Assembly: GCA_009667805.1 (NCBI GenBank) | Contig: CM019066.1 | Coordinates: 6,820,001-6,884,000 of the forward strand | DNA from: Leptobrachium leishanense | Taxonomy: Eukaryota > Chordata > Amphibia > Anura > Megophryidae | DNA length: 64,000 bases | Direction of reading: 5' to 3' | In this document: positions 11,155 to 22,208 of the stretch, piece after piece | Layout: the number at the start of each line of letters is the position of its first letter | Position numbering within the stretch: the stretch's first letter is position 1 | The notes under the pieces: generated by a model | Databases searched by the model: none | What the model was told of the DNA's origin: nothing | What the model saw: the letters and a program-made list of their open reading frames with translations, nothing else | Program-made: the position numbers and the translations under genes

Positions 11155-11460
11155 TCAATCAAATGGTTAAATGTAACTGTGAGTAGGAAGACACACACAA
11201 CTACAGCTATACATTCAGATAGTCATTCTTCAACGCGTTTCGCCGTTATATTGTGAGGCTGTTTTGGCTTGTTTAGGAACATCACATCCTTTGACGTTGT
11301 AAGGATTGAGCAGTGTGCAGAGTCAAAGGATGTTGTGTTCCTAAAGAAGCCCGTTTTCCTCACATAATGGCGAAACGCATTGAAGAATGAATATCTGAAT
11401 GAATATATGTAGTTGTGTATGTCTTCGTACTCACAGTTACATTTAACCCTTTAATGATTT
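11155..11460. repeat. Foldback repeat with GAAACGC-type arms
   Basis: The left arm (about 11163-11262) holds TTAAATGTAACTGTGAGTA, CATTCTTCAACGCGTTTCGC. The right arm (about 11352-11455) holds GCGAAACGCATTGAAGAATG, ACTCACAGTTACATTTAA. The loop also carries the inverted pair ACATCCTTTGAC and GTCAAAGGATGT. No coding capacity. Confidence 0.65.
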
Positions 11461-11915
11461 GCATATATCGCACAGCATATTCTAGACCTGTAAGGTGCAG
11501 GAAATTAGCACTAGCTTTGCACATTGTTAAGAATTCTTTCTCAATCAGCATCTGGGACTACATGATTTTTACTTTGCCTCCTGCTGACATTCGGCATACT
11601 GTGTTTTCAGCACACCATTTAGTAATCCTCTTCCTCCTGTCCTATCCATCCAGATCCACGAAGGCCCAGTTCTGACTTTTGAGAAGCCTCTCTCCATCTA
11701 ACCCTAGGGTGCTGCATTCAGACGTCTAATTAACCCCTTCGAGCCCTGCGATATAGGATATCGTTATTGCTTCCAATCGTTCCTTTTTTATCTCTTTTTA
11801 TTTTGAAAACTTTTTTGAAAACTAGAAGACCATATTACAATTGCTCTTTTTATTCCTTATTTATTAAAAGTTAAGTTTCACTATTTCTCCATATTTTTTT
11901 CACATATCATATGCA

Positions 11916-12237
11916 CAGTCAGGTCCAGAAATATTGGGACATGGACACAATTCTAACATCTTTGGCTCTATACACCACCACAATGGAGTTGGAATAAAAC
12001 AAACACAATGTGCTTTAACTGCAGACTGTCAGCTTTAATTTGAGGGTATGTACATCCAACTCAGGTGAACGGTGTAGGACTTACAGCAGTTTGCAGTTGT
12101 GCCTAATCCTCAAATTAAAGCTGACAGTCTGCAGTTAAAGCACATTGTGTTTGTTTCATTCCAACTCCATTGTGGTGGTGTATAGAGCCAAAGATGTTAA
12201 AATTGTGTCGATGTCTCAATATTTCTGGACCTGACTG
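11916..12237. mobile_element. Tc1-derived MITE (internal deletion of the Tc1 element at 56 and 61 kb)
   Basis: It begins CAGTCAGGTCCAGAAATATT and ends AATATTTCTGGACCTGACTG, identical to the ends of the full-length element at 61647-63478. The first 190 bp or so of the left end join directly to about 120 bp of the right end, with the transposase region gone. The TA target has mutated on both sides (CA and TG). The element is almost entirely inverted repeat. Confidence 0.9.
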
Positions 12238-12256
12238 TGTATATATATATATATAA
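12238..12256. repeat. (TA)n microsatellite
   Basis: A run of about nine TA units directly at the Tc1 MITE end. Confidence 0.8.
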
Positions 12257-12510
12257 TACCCCCAGATCATCGAAGTTGTTTAATCATGTCTTCTACTTTT
12301 CCGCAATCAACCGTGCATATTCCTGACTTTACTCATTGAATAATAATAATGATTAGTGTTATTATGCTATATTAGCATCTCTTAATGCTGATCTCATGTC
12401 AGTTGGTCTTTGCCATTTCTTCTTACCCGATGCTGATTGTGTATCAAACTGTGTCTGCATCACTTCGCTGCTATGTGAAATAGGATCAAAAATTGATACT
12501 AGGAACATGA

Positions 12511-13640
12511 TTTATTTATTTATTTATTTATTTATAAAGGATTTTACCAGGAAGGATACATTGAGATTTCTCTCGTTTTCAAGTATGTCCTGGGTTCAAG
12601 TACATTGAAGTGTTACATTTACAGAAATACAAAGTAATACAATGTAAGATATTAACAACACAAATATACAGATTAACAGAAAATAAATATGTAGGAAATA
12701 TAGTCACTAGGTTACATGTTTACAGGTGCATTCTGTATTGAGGTATGTTAACAGGGAAATTTTGAGTGACTTTAGACTGGTGGAAGATTTGATGGTGTCT
12801 GGGAGGTTATTCCATAATTGTGGTGCTCTGTAGGAAAATGAGGACCGAGCCACTGTCTTTTTGTATTGTGGTATTGCAAGTAAGGTGCTGGTCCTGGATC
12901 GGAGGTTATAGGATGAGGGAGCTGCTGGGGGAAGCAGTCTATTCAGGTAGGGTGGCAGCTTCCCAGAGATGCTCTTAAACACCAGGCTGGAAAGGTGAAG
13001 GGTGCGTCTGGATTCTAGCGTTTAGCTGTTTTAACATGTCACAATGGTGGGTCATGTAGTTACATTGTAGCGCAAAGCGGCAGAATGAGTTATACAGTGT
13101 AGTAAGTTTATGAAGGTGTGTTTGCGGGGCGGCTGCATACACTACATCTCCGTAATCAATAGCCGGCATAAGCATTTGCTGTACAATCTGCTTTCTTACC
13201 GCGGGACTCAGGCAGGATTTGTTTCTGTACAGGGCACCTAGTTTGGGGTAAAGTTTAGATGAGAGTTTTTCGATGTGGGGGCCAAAGGATAGATTAGGGT
13301 CCAACCACATACCTAGATATTTGAGAGAAATGACTGTGGTCATTGTGCCATTTGATATTGTCCCAACACATCGATGGGGATTTTGCAATTTGTGTAGTTT
13401 AGGTGCTGTTCCAAAGAGCATCGTTACAGTTTTGTCAGTATTTAAAAAAAGTTTGTTGTTTTTGATCCACTTTTCTACCTCTGTGAATTGTTCTTGCAGC
13501 ACGGCCTCCAGCTGCGGGAGATTTGGTTTGCTGGTATAGATCACAGTGTCGTCTGCGTACATATGTACAGTTGAGGCTTTGCAGACGTTGTGCAGATCAT
13601 TTATGAATATTGTGAATGATGCGGTAAAGGACCAATTGAA
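12511..13640 (-). mobile_element. 5'-truncated LINE (CR1/Rex-like), copy 1
   Basis: Sense is on the minus strand. The 3' end lies at 12511-12534 as an ATAAAT-type tail preceded by TTACCAGGAAGGATAC on the plus strand. The 3' UTR (about 12535-12706) is AT-rich. The ORF remnant lies at 12707-13633. This copy has only one unit of the 39-bp repeat that is amplified in the other copies. The 5' end is cut off within the polymerase domain. Confidence 0.85.
12707..13633 (-). pseudogene. LINE reverse transcriptase, C-terminal half, frameshifted
   Basis: Translation on the minus strand gives FTIFINDLHNVCKAS and MYADDTVIYTSKP, the palm motif of non-LTR reverse transcriptases (block with FINDL, then YADD). 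LFLNTDKTVTMLFG (a KT block), SLKYLGMWLDPNLSF, and the C-terminal part YNLRSRTSTLLAIP and SYRAPQLWNNLPDTIKSSTS follow. The frame from 13562 ends at 12975, and the downstream part from 12982 to the stop at 12707 is in another frame, so there is a frameshift near 12980-13010. Endonuclease and the N-terminal polymerase blocks are missing. I place it in the CR1/L2/Rex group from the motif spacing and C-terminal module; the exact clade is uncertain. The last codons overlap the 39-bp unit that is amplified elsewhere. Confidence 0.85.
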
Positions 13641-13865
13641 ATTACAGGCTTTCTCCAGTAGAGCGTGGATGTGCTTCTCTCTGTCAATATGGGCTCAACT
13701 TAATTCGGCCTGATGTCCAAAATCTGGTGGTTTTTGTTCATTTTTTTGGTTTGGGTGATTCAAATGCAGGATTACCAGAAATTAAATTTCCAATTAACTT
13801 TCACATTGAATATCGGCTCTCTCTATACTTTTCAAAGGAAATATTGGCTGTATAGATTTAATTAA
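13641..13865. other. No feature seen
   Basis: A short spacer between two LINE fragments in opposite orientation. No recognisable ends. Confidence 0.4.
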
Positions 13866-15515
13866 GAGGTTTTCTGGGAAGTTGCCACAGTACCTGAATA
13901 GGCTGCTTCCCCCCAGCAGTTCCCTCATCCTATAACCTCCGATCCAGGACCGGCCGGCACCTTACTTGCAATACCATAATACAAAAATAAATTTTCCTAC
14001 AGAGCACCACAATTATGGAATAACCTCCCAGGCGCCATCAAATCTTTCCCCAGTCTAAAGTCACTTAAGAGCTCACTATTAACATACCTCAATACAGAAT
14101 GCACCTGTAAACATGTAACATAATGACTATATACAGAATGCACCTGTAAACATGTAACATCGTGACTATATACAGAATGCACCTGTAAACATGTAACAGT
14201 GACTATATACAGAATGCACCTGTAAACATGTAACATCGTGACTATATACAGAATGCAACTGTAAACATGTAACATAGTGACTATATACAGAATGCACCTG
14301 TAAACATATAACATAGTGACTATATACAGAATGCACCTGTAAACCTGTAACATAGTGACTATATACAGAATGCACCTGTACACATGTAACATAGTGACTA
14401 TATACAAAATGCACCTGTAAACATGTAACCTAGTGACTATATACAGAATTCACCTGTAAACATTTAACATAGTAACTATATACAGAATGCACCTGTAAAC
14501 CTGTAACATAGTGACTATATACAGAATGCACCTGTAAACATGTAACATAGTGACTATATACAGAATACACCTGTAAACATGTAACATAGTGACTATATAC
14601 AGAATACACCTGTAAACATGTAACATAGTGACTATATACAGAATGCACCTGTAAACATGTAACATAGTGACTATATACAGAATGCACCTGTAAACATGTA
14701 ACATAGTGACTATATACAGAATGCACCTATAAACATGTAACATAGTGACTATATACAGAATGCACCTGTAAACATGTAACATAATGACTATATACAGAAT
14801 GCACCTGTAAACATGTAACAGTGACTATATACAGAATACACCTGTAAACATGTAACATAGTGACTATATACAGAATGCACCTGTAAACATGTAACATAGT
14901 GACTATATACAGAATGCACCTGTAAACATGTAACATAGTGACTATATACAGAATGCACCTGTAAACATGTAACATAGTGACTATATACAGAATGCACCTG
15001 TAAACATGTAACATCGTGACTATATACAGAATGCACCTGTAAACATGTAACATAGTGACTATATACAGAATGCACCTGTAAACATGTAACAGTGACTATA
15101 TACAGAATACACCTGTAAACATGTAACATAGTGACTATATACAGAATGCACTTGTAAACATGTAACATCGGGACTATATACAGAATGCACCTGTAAACAT
15201 GTAACATAGTGACTATATACAGAATGCACCTGTAAACATGTAACATAGTGACTATATACAGAATGCACCTGTAAACCTGTAACATAGTGACTATATACAG
15301 AATGCACCTGTAAACATGTAACATAGTGACTATATACAGAATGCACCTGTAAACATGTAACATAGTGACTATATACAGAATGCACCTGTAAACATATAAC
15401 ATAGTGACTATATACAGAATGCACCTGTAAACATGTAACATAGTGAATATATACAGAATGCACCTATAAACATGTAACATAGTGACTATATTTCCTACAT
15501 ATTTATTTTTCTGCA
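13866..15515 (+). mobile_element. 5'-truncated LINE, copy 2, with expanded 39-bp minisatellite
   Basis: Sense is on the plus strand. From 13866 to 14092 the sequence matches the C-terminal coding part of copy 1 (CTGGGAAGTTGCC, CCTCATCCTATAACCTCCGA, TATGGAATAACCTCCCAG), but with frameshifts and stops. The repeat array follows at 14093-15483. The 3' UTR starts (TTTCCTACATATTTATTTT) and is cut at a TTAA (15516-15519), where a piggyBac-like sequence begins. The uninterrupted 3' UTR of copy 1 has TTAA at the corresponding place. Confidence 0.8.
14093..15483 (+). repeat. 39-bp minisatellite array in LINE copy 2
   Basis: About 36 units of 39 bp; the unit starts ATAGTGACTATATACAGAAT and ends in CATGTAAC. 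Some units lack a few bases (GTAACAGTGAC) or carry CCTGTAAC in place of CATGTAAC. Because 39 is divisible by 3, the minus strand stays open in two frames (13-residue periods such as MLHVYRCILYIVT). These frames are antisense to the LINE and are not genes. Confidence 0.95.
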
Positions 15516-15519
15516 TTAA

Positions 15520-15840
15520 CCTCTTCGCTGCTGAGCCATTTCACGCCTGTGTGCTGAGCTCATTTTTACCGCTTTTGCTCATGTACTGTATAAACGCGAT
15601 TTGAAGCCACGTTTTATTATATGACCCAGACATATTATATATCGTTCTTTCTGGCAGACTCGGCAGATTCATAATATATCATTATTATATGTATATGTCA
15701 TGTCCTGCCTTAATATTATGACAAAAATGCAATAAAATTTGGAATTTTCAATCATCTACGGCGTGTAAAGTGTTTTTTTCACATTTTATCATGTGAGCCT
15801 TTGCGGTTATATTTTCTATGGGGTGCGCTTGTTAAAATTT
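15520..15840 (+). mobile_element. piggyBac-like element, left part only
   Basis: Begins after TTAA with CCTCTTCGCTGCTGAGCC and matches the left part of the element at 61473 onwards (TTTCACGCCTGTGTGCTGAG, TATTATATATCGTTCTTTC, GATTCATAATATATCATTA). Similarity stops near 15838, where a Harbinger-type sequence continues. Confidence 0.7.
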
Positions 15841-15847
15841 TTTAAAA

Positions 15848-16149
15848 AGCAGCTTTTAGGAGTTGCTAAAATTATGCGCGCAAAGGCTATGCGTTAATTC
15901 CTGCGCATAGATTGTAATACCATCCGTATACCAGCGTTCATTCGCGTGTGCGCTCACAATGTTAAGTACAGGACGCGTGACGTACAGTAAGCTCGCGCAG
16001 CTTTCGTGCAGGTTCACCCGTCATAGATGAATCCGCACGTTTGTTGCGCTGACACTGTAATACGACGTTCAGCGCAAAGGGTTTTACCCCTCGCGTTAAT
16101 GCGTTTTTGCGCCGGCGCAAACGTTTGCGTGAAGATTGTAATAGGACCC
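15848..16149 (+). mobile_element. Harbinger-type MITE, right part (relative of 39880-40602)
   Basis: Matches the right part of the complete element from about 40316 to its end: CTTTTAGGAGTTGCTAAAAT, TTATGCGCGCAAAGGCT, TAGATTGTAATACCATCCG, GACGTACAGTAAGCTCGC and the terminal GTGAAGATTGTAATAGG. The left end is missing. Confidence 0.7.
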
Positions 16150-17100
16150 TGTATCTTTTACATGTTTCCCCAAAGCACGGAAGTTTAAGCATACAATTCA
16201 TCTTTTTCATGTAAACTTGTACCGGATCGTCCGATTTCTTCTGAACAAGTCCCATGAAAATCGTAAGGATCGCTAATCTGTTGTAATCGCACAAAATCGT
16301 CTGAAATCGTCCGTCGGGGTCGGATGCAGTAGGAGAGGACTAATTCACCTGCATGTTGTAGTATCGATCGGACGACTTCAAACGATATCGGATGATCGAC
16401 CCATCGCATGAATACAGTGCCAGTGGACGGTCAGCCTAATGGAGCATTGGTGCTTAGGGTGCCCATTTAAATGACTTTAAATACCAGGCATTTCATGTGC
16501 GTGAAAATTGTAGAAAGATAAAAGAGCTAATTAAAGCAAATACACCTAGGATATGACAGAAGAATAATTAAATCACAAATCAGAGTAGAAGCTGTCAGCA
16601 GAACGTTCTAAACGGAGAAAAGATAAAAGACATAGCTACAATATAAACTGGAAACGGTGGATCCACAAGCTCTGCAGCTAAAGCCACAGGCTCCGGCGTC
16701 TTACAGTCCAGGGGACATAATTGGAAGAAAAGAGCTTAAGAGGATTCAACCTTTGACAGTATTTATGAAAGATAATAACTTCTGCCGGGTGGAAAGCTGA
16801 TAATAATGCACAGATGAGCTTTGATTTTCTTTTTTTCACCCCAACCCGTTAATTTCCTCTCCATTACAGAGAAGCTAGGTTTGTGGAACCTCCTATAAGC
16901 CAATATCAGATGGAGCGGAAAGGCAATATTTGGGATATAACCATAGTGATAAATGTGAGATGCAACAAAAACATGATCAGTAAATGCAATCTTAACAATT
17001 ATTACAAAAATAATAATTAGAGCAAGAATTTAACGGCAGTGAATGCTATGCGAGATTTCTAAGGACGGTATTTGAAGATGTATATTCAGAAGATCGAACG
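16150..17100. other. No gene seen
   Basis: Unique-looking sequence. The part 16200-16420 is rich in ATCGTCCG and CGATC words with a weak inverted relation (TCGTCCGATTTC and ATCGGACGACTTC), possibly a decayed MITE. The rest is AT-rich. Confidence 0.4.
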
Positions 17101-17239
17101 CATTTATTTATTTGCAAAGTATTCTACCAGGAAGGATACATTGAGATTTCTCTCATTTTCAAGTATGTCCTGGGTTCAAGAACATTGACATTTTTACATT
17201 TGTCAACAGAAATACAAAGTAATAAATGCAAGATATTAA

Positions 17240-18477
17240 CCCCTTAAGGACGGGAGTAATTTTACAACTTCGGCGCTGTTTCGGAAGTAGAAGTTTGCTG
17301 AGCTCATTTTGACCATTTTTAAGTCACGTATTATTATACCACCCAGACAAATTATATATCGTTCTTTCCGGCAGACTCGGCAGATTAATAATATATCATT
17401 ATTATATGTATATGTCATGCCCTGCCAAAATGCTATAACAAAAAATGTAAAAAAATGTGAATTTTCAATAAAATTTCAATCTTCCACAGTGTGTAAAGTG
17501 TTTTTTTTTTTAAATTTTATTATCCGAGGCTCTGCGGTCATATTCTATGGGGTAGATTTGTTAAAAAAATTAGAACTGGGAACCCATTTTTTTTTGGGGA
17601 GAAATTGTGTGATTTTAGCTAAACCCCCCAAAAAAAAATTCATTAGTGAAGCATCATTGTTCACATTATAATTGAAATGTGAACAATAGTGCTGCATTAA
17701 AAAAAAACAAAATTTTTTTATTATTATATTTATTATTTTTTTATTATTTAATTTATTATTTTTTTATTATTCTTATTTTTACTTTTTTTACAATTTTATT
17801 TTGCATATAACATGGTCATTTTCCAGCAATATCAGCCATGACCCCCTAGCTGCCACCGATCAGGAGATAAAGGGGTTCAAAGAACCCCCCTATCCCCTGC
17901 AAGGGATTTCCATAGGAAATCCCTTTGCAGCTAGGGGGTTCCCCGGTTAACTGACATCATCGCACATGGCGCGATGAGTCAGTTGACCAGGGGGGGTGGG
18001 ACCCAGAGGTGGGGGCTGCCATCCAAGATGGTGGCCCCCACCGGAAATAGGCCGCGATCGGGCACAAATTAGTGCCTGGTCGCGACCTGGCAGCTAAGGG
18101 GTTAACCCCCCATACATCGCTGGAAAGGTCAGGCTGTGACCCTTCCAGCGATGCTGGCCACAGCCGCCTGGTCCCCGGCGATGGGGAGATAGAGGGATCC
18201 AAAGGATCCCCCCCTCCCCTTCAGGCGCTTCCCCTGCTCCGGCGGGGGGGGACGCCTGAAACTGACGTCATCGCACCACCGGCGCGATGACGTCACAGCG
18301 CCGGAGGAGGGATCACACTGATCTGACTCCGCGGGAGTCAGAGCAGCGTGGGAGCGACCGGAGGAGGTAAGTATTACCGGATGGGGGCTGTAAACGCCGA
18401 GGACGTACATTTACGTCCTGCGGCGTCAAAGCCCGCCTAATGCAGGATGTAAATGTACGTCCTGCGGCGTTAAGGGG
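17240..18477. mobile_element. piggyBac-like MITE pair inserted in LINE copy 3
   Basis: TTAA flanks it at 17236-17239 and 18478-18481; the ends are CCCCTTAAGGACG and GCGTTAAGGGG. The uninterrupted site AAGATATTAAAAAACAAC is seen at 19868-19885. An internal GGGGTTAACCCC at about 18099-18110 suggests two units joined at a TTAA: 17240-18101 and 18106-18477. Both carry a GC-rich block with CATCGC..GCGATGA palindromes. The same family occurs at 15520 and at 61473-64000. Confidence 0.8.
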
Positions 18478-18493
18478 TTAAAAACAATACACA

Positions 18494-18728
18494 TTCACTG
18501 TTACATGTTTACAGGTGCATTCCGTATATAGTCACTGTGTTACAGGTTTACAGGTGCATTCTGTATATAGTCACTATGTTACAGGTTTACAGGTGCATTC
18601 TGTATATAGTCACTATGTTACATGTTTACAGGTGCATTCTGTATATAGTCACTATGTTACATGTTTACAGGTGCATTCTGTATATAGTCACTATGTTACA
18701 TGTTTACAGGTGCATTCTGTATATAGTG
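18494..18728 (-). repeat. 39-bp minisatellite, LINE copy 3, first part
   Basis: About six units with GTTACATG and GTTACAGG variants. Interrupted at 18729 by a foldback repeat. Confidence 0.9.
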
Positions 18729-19348
18729 AAAAAAGGAGGGGTGTGAGGATCCTGAGGACGAGCAACAGCACGAGTGGCCTGCTCTACGGTGGGGCCCGCT
18801 CAGGTCTCACAAGGTTTTAGCTTGTATGTGCCATTACAGGGATAAATGCTCCATATGTAAATCAGCCTGCTCTCACCCAAAAAGGGTGGCCAGTGCTGAC
18901 TGCCAAGGACATCATCCCTGCACGAGAGGTGCAGCAACCCCTTGTGAGACCTGAGCGGGCCCCCACCGTAGAGCAGGCCACTAGTGCTGTTGCTCGTCCT
19001 CAGGATCCTCACACCCCCCTTCTCTCACTAGAAGTATACAGGGTCATCCAGACGTGGACCCCTTGCTTGATGTGCCTAGAGGGGTGTCAGCTATACCCTC
19101 CTGACGAGGCCTAACAAGGCCGAAACGATCGCCGGGGGTTGCTGCACCTCTCGTGCAGGGATGACGTCCTTGGCAGTCAGTACTGGCCACCCTCATTGGG
19201 TGAGAGCAGACTGATTTGCATATGGAGCATTCATCTCTGCAATGTCACATACAAGCTAAAACCTTGTGAGACCTGAGCAGGCCCCCACCGTAGAGCAGGC
19301 CACTAGTGCTGTGGCTCGTCCTCAGGATCTTCACACACACCCCTTCTC
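18729..19348. repeat. Foldback repeat inserted in the 39-bp array
   Basis: The left arm (GTGTGAGGATCCTGAGGACG, GGCCTGCTCTACGGTGGGGC, GAGACCTTGT-type block) and the right arm (CCCCCACCGTAGAGCAGGCC, GCTCGTCCTCAGGATCTTCA) are inverted repeats of about 100 bp. A third inverted copy lies at 18938-19020. Repeat units of the array resume on both sides. The middle holds a hammerhead-like core (19101-19130). A fragment of the same family lies at 10436-10660. Confidence 0.7.
19101..19130 (+). ncRNA. Hammerhead-like ribozyme core (weak)
   Basis: CTGACGA is followed by a 5-bp stem (GGCCT, loop AACA, AGGCC), then GAAAC and GATC. This fits the CUGANGA, stem II, GAAA core, and AUC could be the cleavage triplet. 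Stem I pairs poorly, so activity is doubtful. Confidence 0.4.
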
Positions 19349-19743
19349 GCATTCTGTATATAGTCACTATGTTACAGGTTTACAGCTGCATTCTGTATGT
19401 AGTCACTATGTTACATGTTTACAGGTGCATTCTGTATATAGTCATTATGTTACATGTTTACAGGTGCATTCTGTATATAGTCACTATGTTACATTACAGG
19501 TGCATTCTGTATATAGTCACTATGTTACATGTTTACAGGTGCATTCTGTATATAGTCACTATGGTACATGTTTACAGGCGCATTCTGTATATAGTCACTG
19601 TGTTACAGGTTTACAGGTGCATTCTGTATATAGTCACTGTGTTACAGGTTTACAGGTGCATTCTGTATATAGTCACTATGTTACATGTTTACAGGTGCAT
19701 TATGTATATAGTCACTATGTTACATGTTTACAGGTGTATTCTG
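19349..19743 (-). repeat. 39-bp minisatellite, LINE copy 3, second part
   Basis: About ten units, with small deletions (for example TTACATTACAGG). It ends directly at the ATTT-rich tail of LINE copy 4. Confidence 0.9.
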
Positions 19744-19890
19744 TATTTATTTATTTATTTATAAAGTATTTTACCAGGAAGGATACATTGAGATTTCTCT
19801 CGTTTTCAAGTATGTCCTGGGTTCAAGAACATTGAAATGTTACAGAAATACAAAGTAATAAAATGCAAGATATTAAAAAACAACACAACA
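19744..19890 (-). mobile_element. LINE copy 4, 3' tail only
   Basis: Starts with the ATTTATTTATTT tail, then TTACCAGGAAGGATACATTG and the 3' UTR as far as AAGATATTAAAAAACAACAC. Coding and repeat parts are absent. Confidence 0.75.
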
Positions 19891-20129
19891 CATGTTCGCT
19901 CCTCTAATAGCAATGTTAATTATTTCACTTTATTTTACTTTTTTTTCTACTATTTTTGCTCTCTTTTTTTTTTTACAATAATACTGGCTGATTTTTGTTA
20001 AATCAATCTCTTAGTAAAAATATCGTCATGTTTGTATCAATTTCTGTCGCAATATTCATAAAATTAAGACAATACATAATAATTTTAAAAACATCTAAAG
20101 GAAATTTGGGTGTAGATAACACTGTAGAT

Positions 20130-20222
20130 CAGGTGTGGGAAACTACGGCCCTCCAGATGTTTTGAAACTACATTTCCCATGATGCTCGGCTGCTCATTAG
20201 GTTTACAGAGCCTCAAGGGAAA
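20130..20222 (+). mobile_element. hAT-type end fragment
   Basis: CAGGTGTGGGAAACTACGGC followed by CTCCAGATGTTTTGAAACTA and CCCATGATGC resembles the widespread vertebrate hAT repeats with CAGNGGTGGGCAAACT ends. The other end is not visible. Confidence 0.5.
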
Positions 20223-20226
20223 TATA

Positions 20227-20540
20227 CAGTGTTATTCAGAGAGATTCGAAAAGTCACTGCACGTTCGGTGATTTTTCATTCCCCGCACTTCGGGGCGATT
20301 TGGCGATCCTAGTACGCCGACTCTGTGGTGTATTCAGCAAGTACCGCAGGGCCCCCGTAGTGCAGGGAAAACTCGCTGCAAACACAGTGAACACTCACCG
20401 CAAACCCACAAAACACTCGCCGAACACTCACCGAAACACGCAGAAACAGCTGGATTAACCACGCCAAACACACCGGAGAAACCCGACTAGCCGCCGATCA
20501 CAGCGCAGAGCAGCTGCCTGAAAAAGCCGATATGCAGACG
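20227..20540. mobile_element. CAGGGTTATTC-family element, 5' part
   Basis: Begins CAGTGTTATTCAGAGAGATT, then AAAAGTCACTGCACGTTCGG, CATTCCCCGCACTTCGGGGC and TGTATTCAGCAAG, as in the complete copy at 43202-44008. The right end is lost. Confidence 0.7.
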
Positions 20541-21118
20541 AACAAGGTAAAAAAAGAAAAACAGTACGCTTGGAAGTTGGTCAGCGCAGAGGACAGTGCG
20601 ATCTATGACCTCCTCTAGCCACTTGCAGAAGCACCCTGGCAACAAATGGTACCCATTGTTCTACTACTGATCATGTGTGATCCTGCTTTTGCAAGCTCAT
20701 GCATGTCTCCATGGCGTCCTATGGACACCAGGATATGTTACCATCGGTGACACATGGCGCTGCTGCCTACTGTATATACAGTATACTACTGGTGCAGACT
20801 CCCTTCTGTTATGAGTCAAGTAGCTTACATTGGAGCTTGCTCGCAATAGAGCTGATAATAGGGAACCATTAATGGATAACAGCTTGTGCCACAACCTTCC
20901 ATTAGTGGCTTCCTAGCACAGGATCATCAGCAATAGGGGACGACATTCCTTGAATTCAGAACCAATTCATATACAGAGGAAACAAAATAAAAAGTGCCTT
21001 TTAATCACAAACCCCAGGTTTATATTAAAAGCTTCCATTGACATACATTGGTATTTGGGATACACAGTGAGATATGTATCGATATGTCTCATGTTTGGGA
21101 TTGTCCAATTGTAAAGCA
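20541..21118. other. No gene seen
   Basis: Unique-looking sequence without recognisable coding or repeat ends. Confidence 0.4.
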
Positions 21119-21126
21119 CCGTGGAA

Positions 21127-21765
21127 AAGAGATGTGCATTCGTTACGGAAAAATTCGGAATTTGGAACGAAATTTGATAATTCGTATTCGGAAGTACTTC
21201 CGAATAACGAATCGAATTGATACGAATTCGAAACGAAACGGTGTATAACGAATTTATTTAGTTTTACACTGTGTCATCATCATAAAAGAAAAATTTTAAT
21301 AATTGATATCAACTATCGAATTTGAAATGAACTATCAAATACATATCAACTATCGAATTTAAAATGAACTATCGAATTGATATCATCTATCGAATTGATC
21401 TTAACTTACAATACAAGTAATAGTCAGCAAAGGGCTTTATGAAACCAATAAATTTTGTTTCACTCTTTAATTTGACTCAAATACTAAATCTGTGACACAG
21501 CTTAAAATTTAACCCTAGCATTTCTTTTAACAGCAAAATTTGATTAACTGGGGTTTTATCTCGTGATCCAAAATTCGAATTAATATCAACTATCGAATTG
21601 ATATATGAAATTCAAATCGATTCTAAATTTCAAATCGAAACTAAACAAATCAAAATTAGTTATGAAATTCCGAAAACGAAATGATTTAAAAACGTAACAA
21701 AATGATTTAAAAACGTAACGAAACGAAACTAAACTGAACAAATTTTTCAGCCATGCACAGCCCTA
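21127..21765. mobile_element. hAT-like MITE (TAGGGATGTGC-type ends)
   Basis: The ends AAGAGATGTGC and GCACAGCCCTA are diverged forms of TAGGGATGTGC. The flanks are CCGTGGAA (21119-21126) and CCATGGAA (21766-21773), an 8-bp duplication with one change. The interior is AT-rich with many TATCGAATTGATATCAACT-like words. Non-coding. Confidence 0.75.
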
Positions 21766-21773
21766 CCATGGAA

Positions 21774-22204
21774 TATGTTGTCGCTACATAAATACCGAAT
21801 AAGTTACTAACATAGACGTTTTTTGTTACCCTCTCTCGGCTGTAAATCCCTCTATGTGTTTAATTACAGATACTATTTATTTGTTGTTTTGCATTAAGCT
21901 TTCCTTTTGGTTTTACAGCCATAAAAATAGTTCCTGTGTGTATGCAGACGTACCTTGACAGCTGGGGTAAAACCAGAATGCTTATTAAGTAAGAGCATGT
22001 GATAGTTTATGTATCTCAGCGTATCTGAGAACAGATGCACCCACCTTCTGGATGTATGTACCAACGTTTAGTTATGTAAATGTACTGAACCAATGCCAAT
22101 AAATAGACTTTCTCTATAGGAACTCCTAAGGTGTATTTTTTTTGCCTGTTAAGTTCAGTCTTTTTACAGTACCTGTATTTATTAATTATAAATGCAGCAC
22201 CTTA
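21774..22204. other. No gene seen
   Basis: AT-rich sequence with no recognised feature. Confidence 0.4.
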
Positions 22205-22208
22205 TTAA

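Larger units (their letters stand above)
17101..19743 (-). mobile_element. LINE copy 3 (same family), interrupted twice
   Basis: Sense is on the minus strand. The 3' tail and UTR lie at 17101-17235 (ATTTATTTATTTGCAAAG, CCAGGAAGGATACATTGAG). They continue after a piggyBac-like insertion at 18482, run into the 39-bp array (18494-18728), are split by a foldback repeat (18729-19348), and end with more array (19349-19743). No coding part remains, so the 5' truncation lies inside the array. It abuts the 3' tail of LINE copy 4. Confidence 0.75.

Noticed and set aside
11225..11390. Hammerhead motif at the GCGAAACGCG arms of the foldback
   Set aside because: The GAAACGCG part is present on the minus strand, but no CUGANGA lies at the required distance.
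14788..15516. 242-codon frame with MLHVYRCILYIVT periods
   Set aside because: Antisense to the LINE and made only of 39-bp units (13 codons each).
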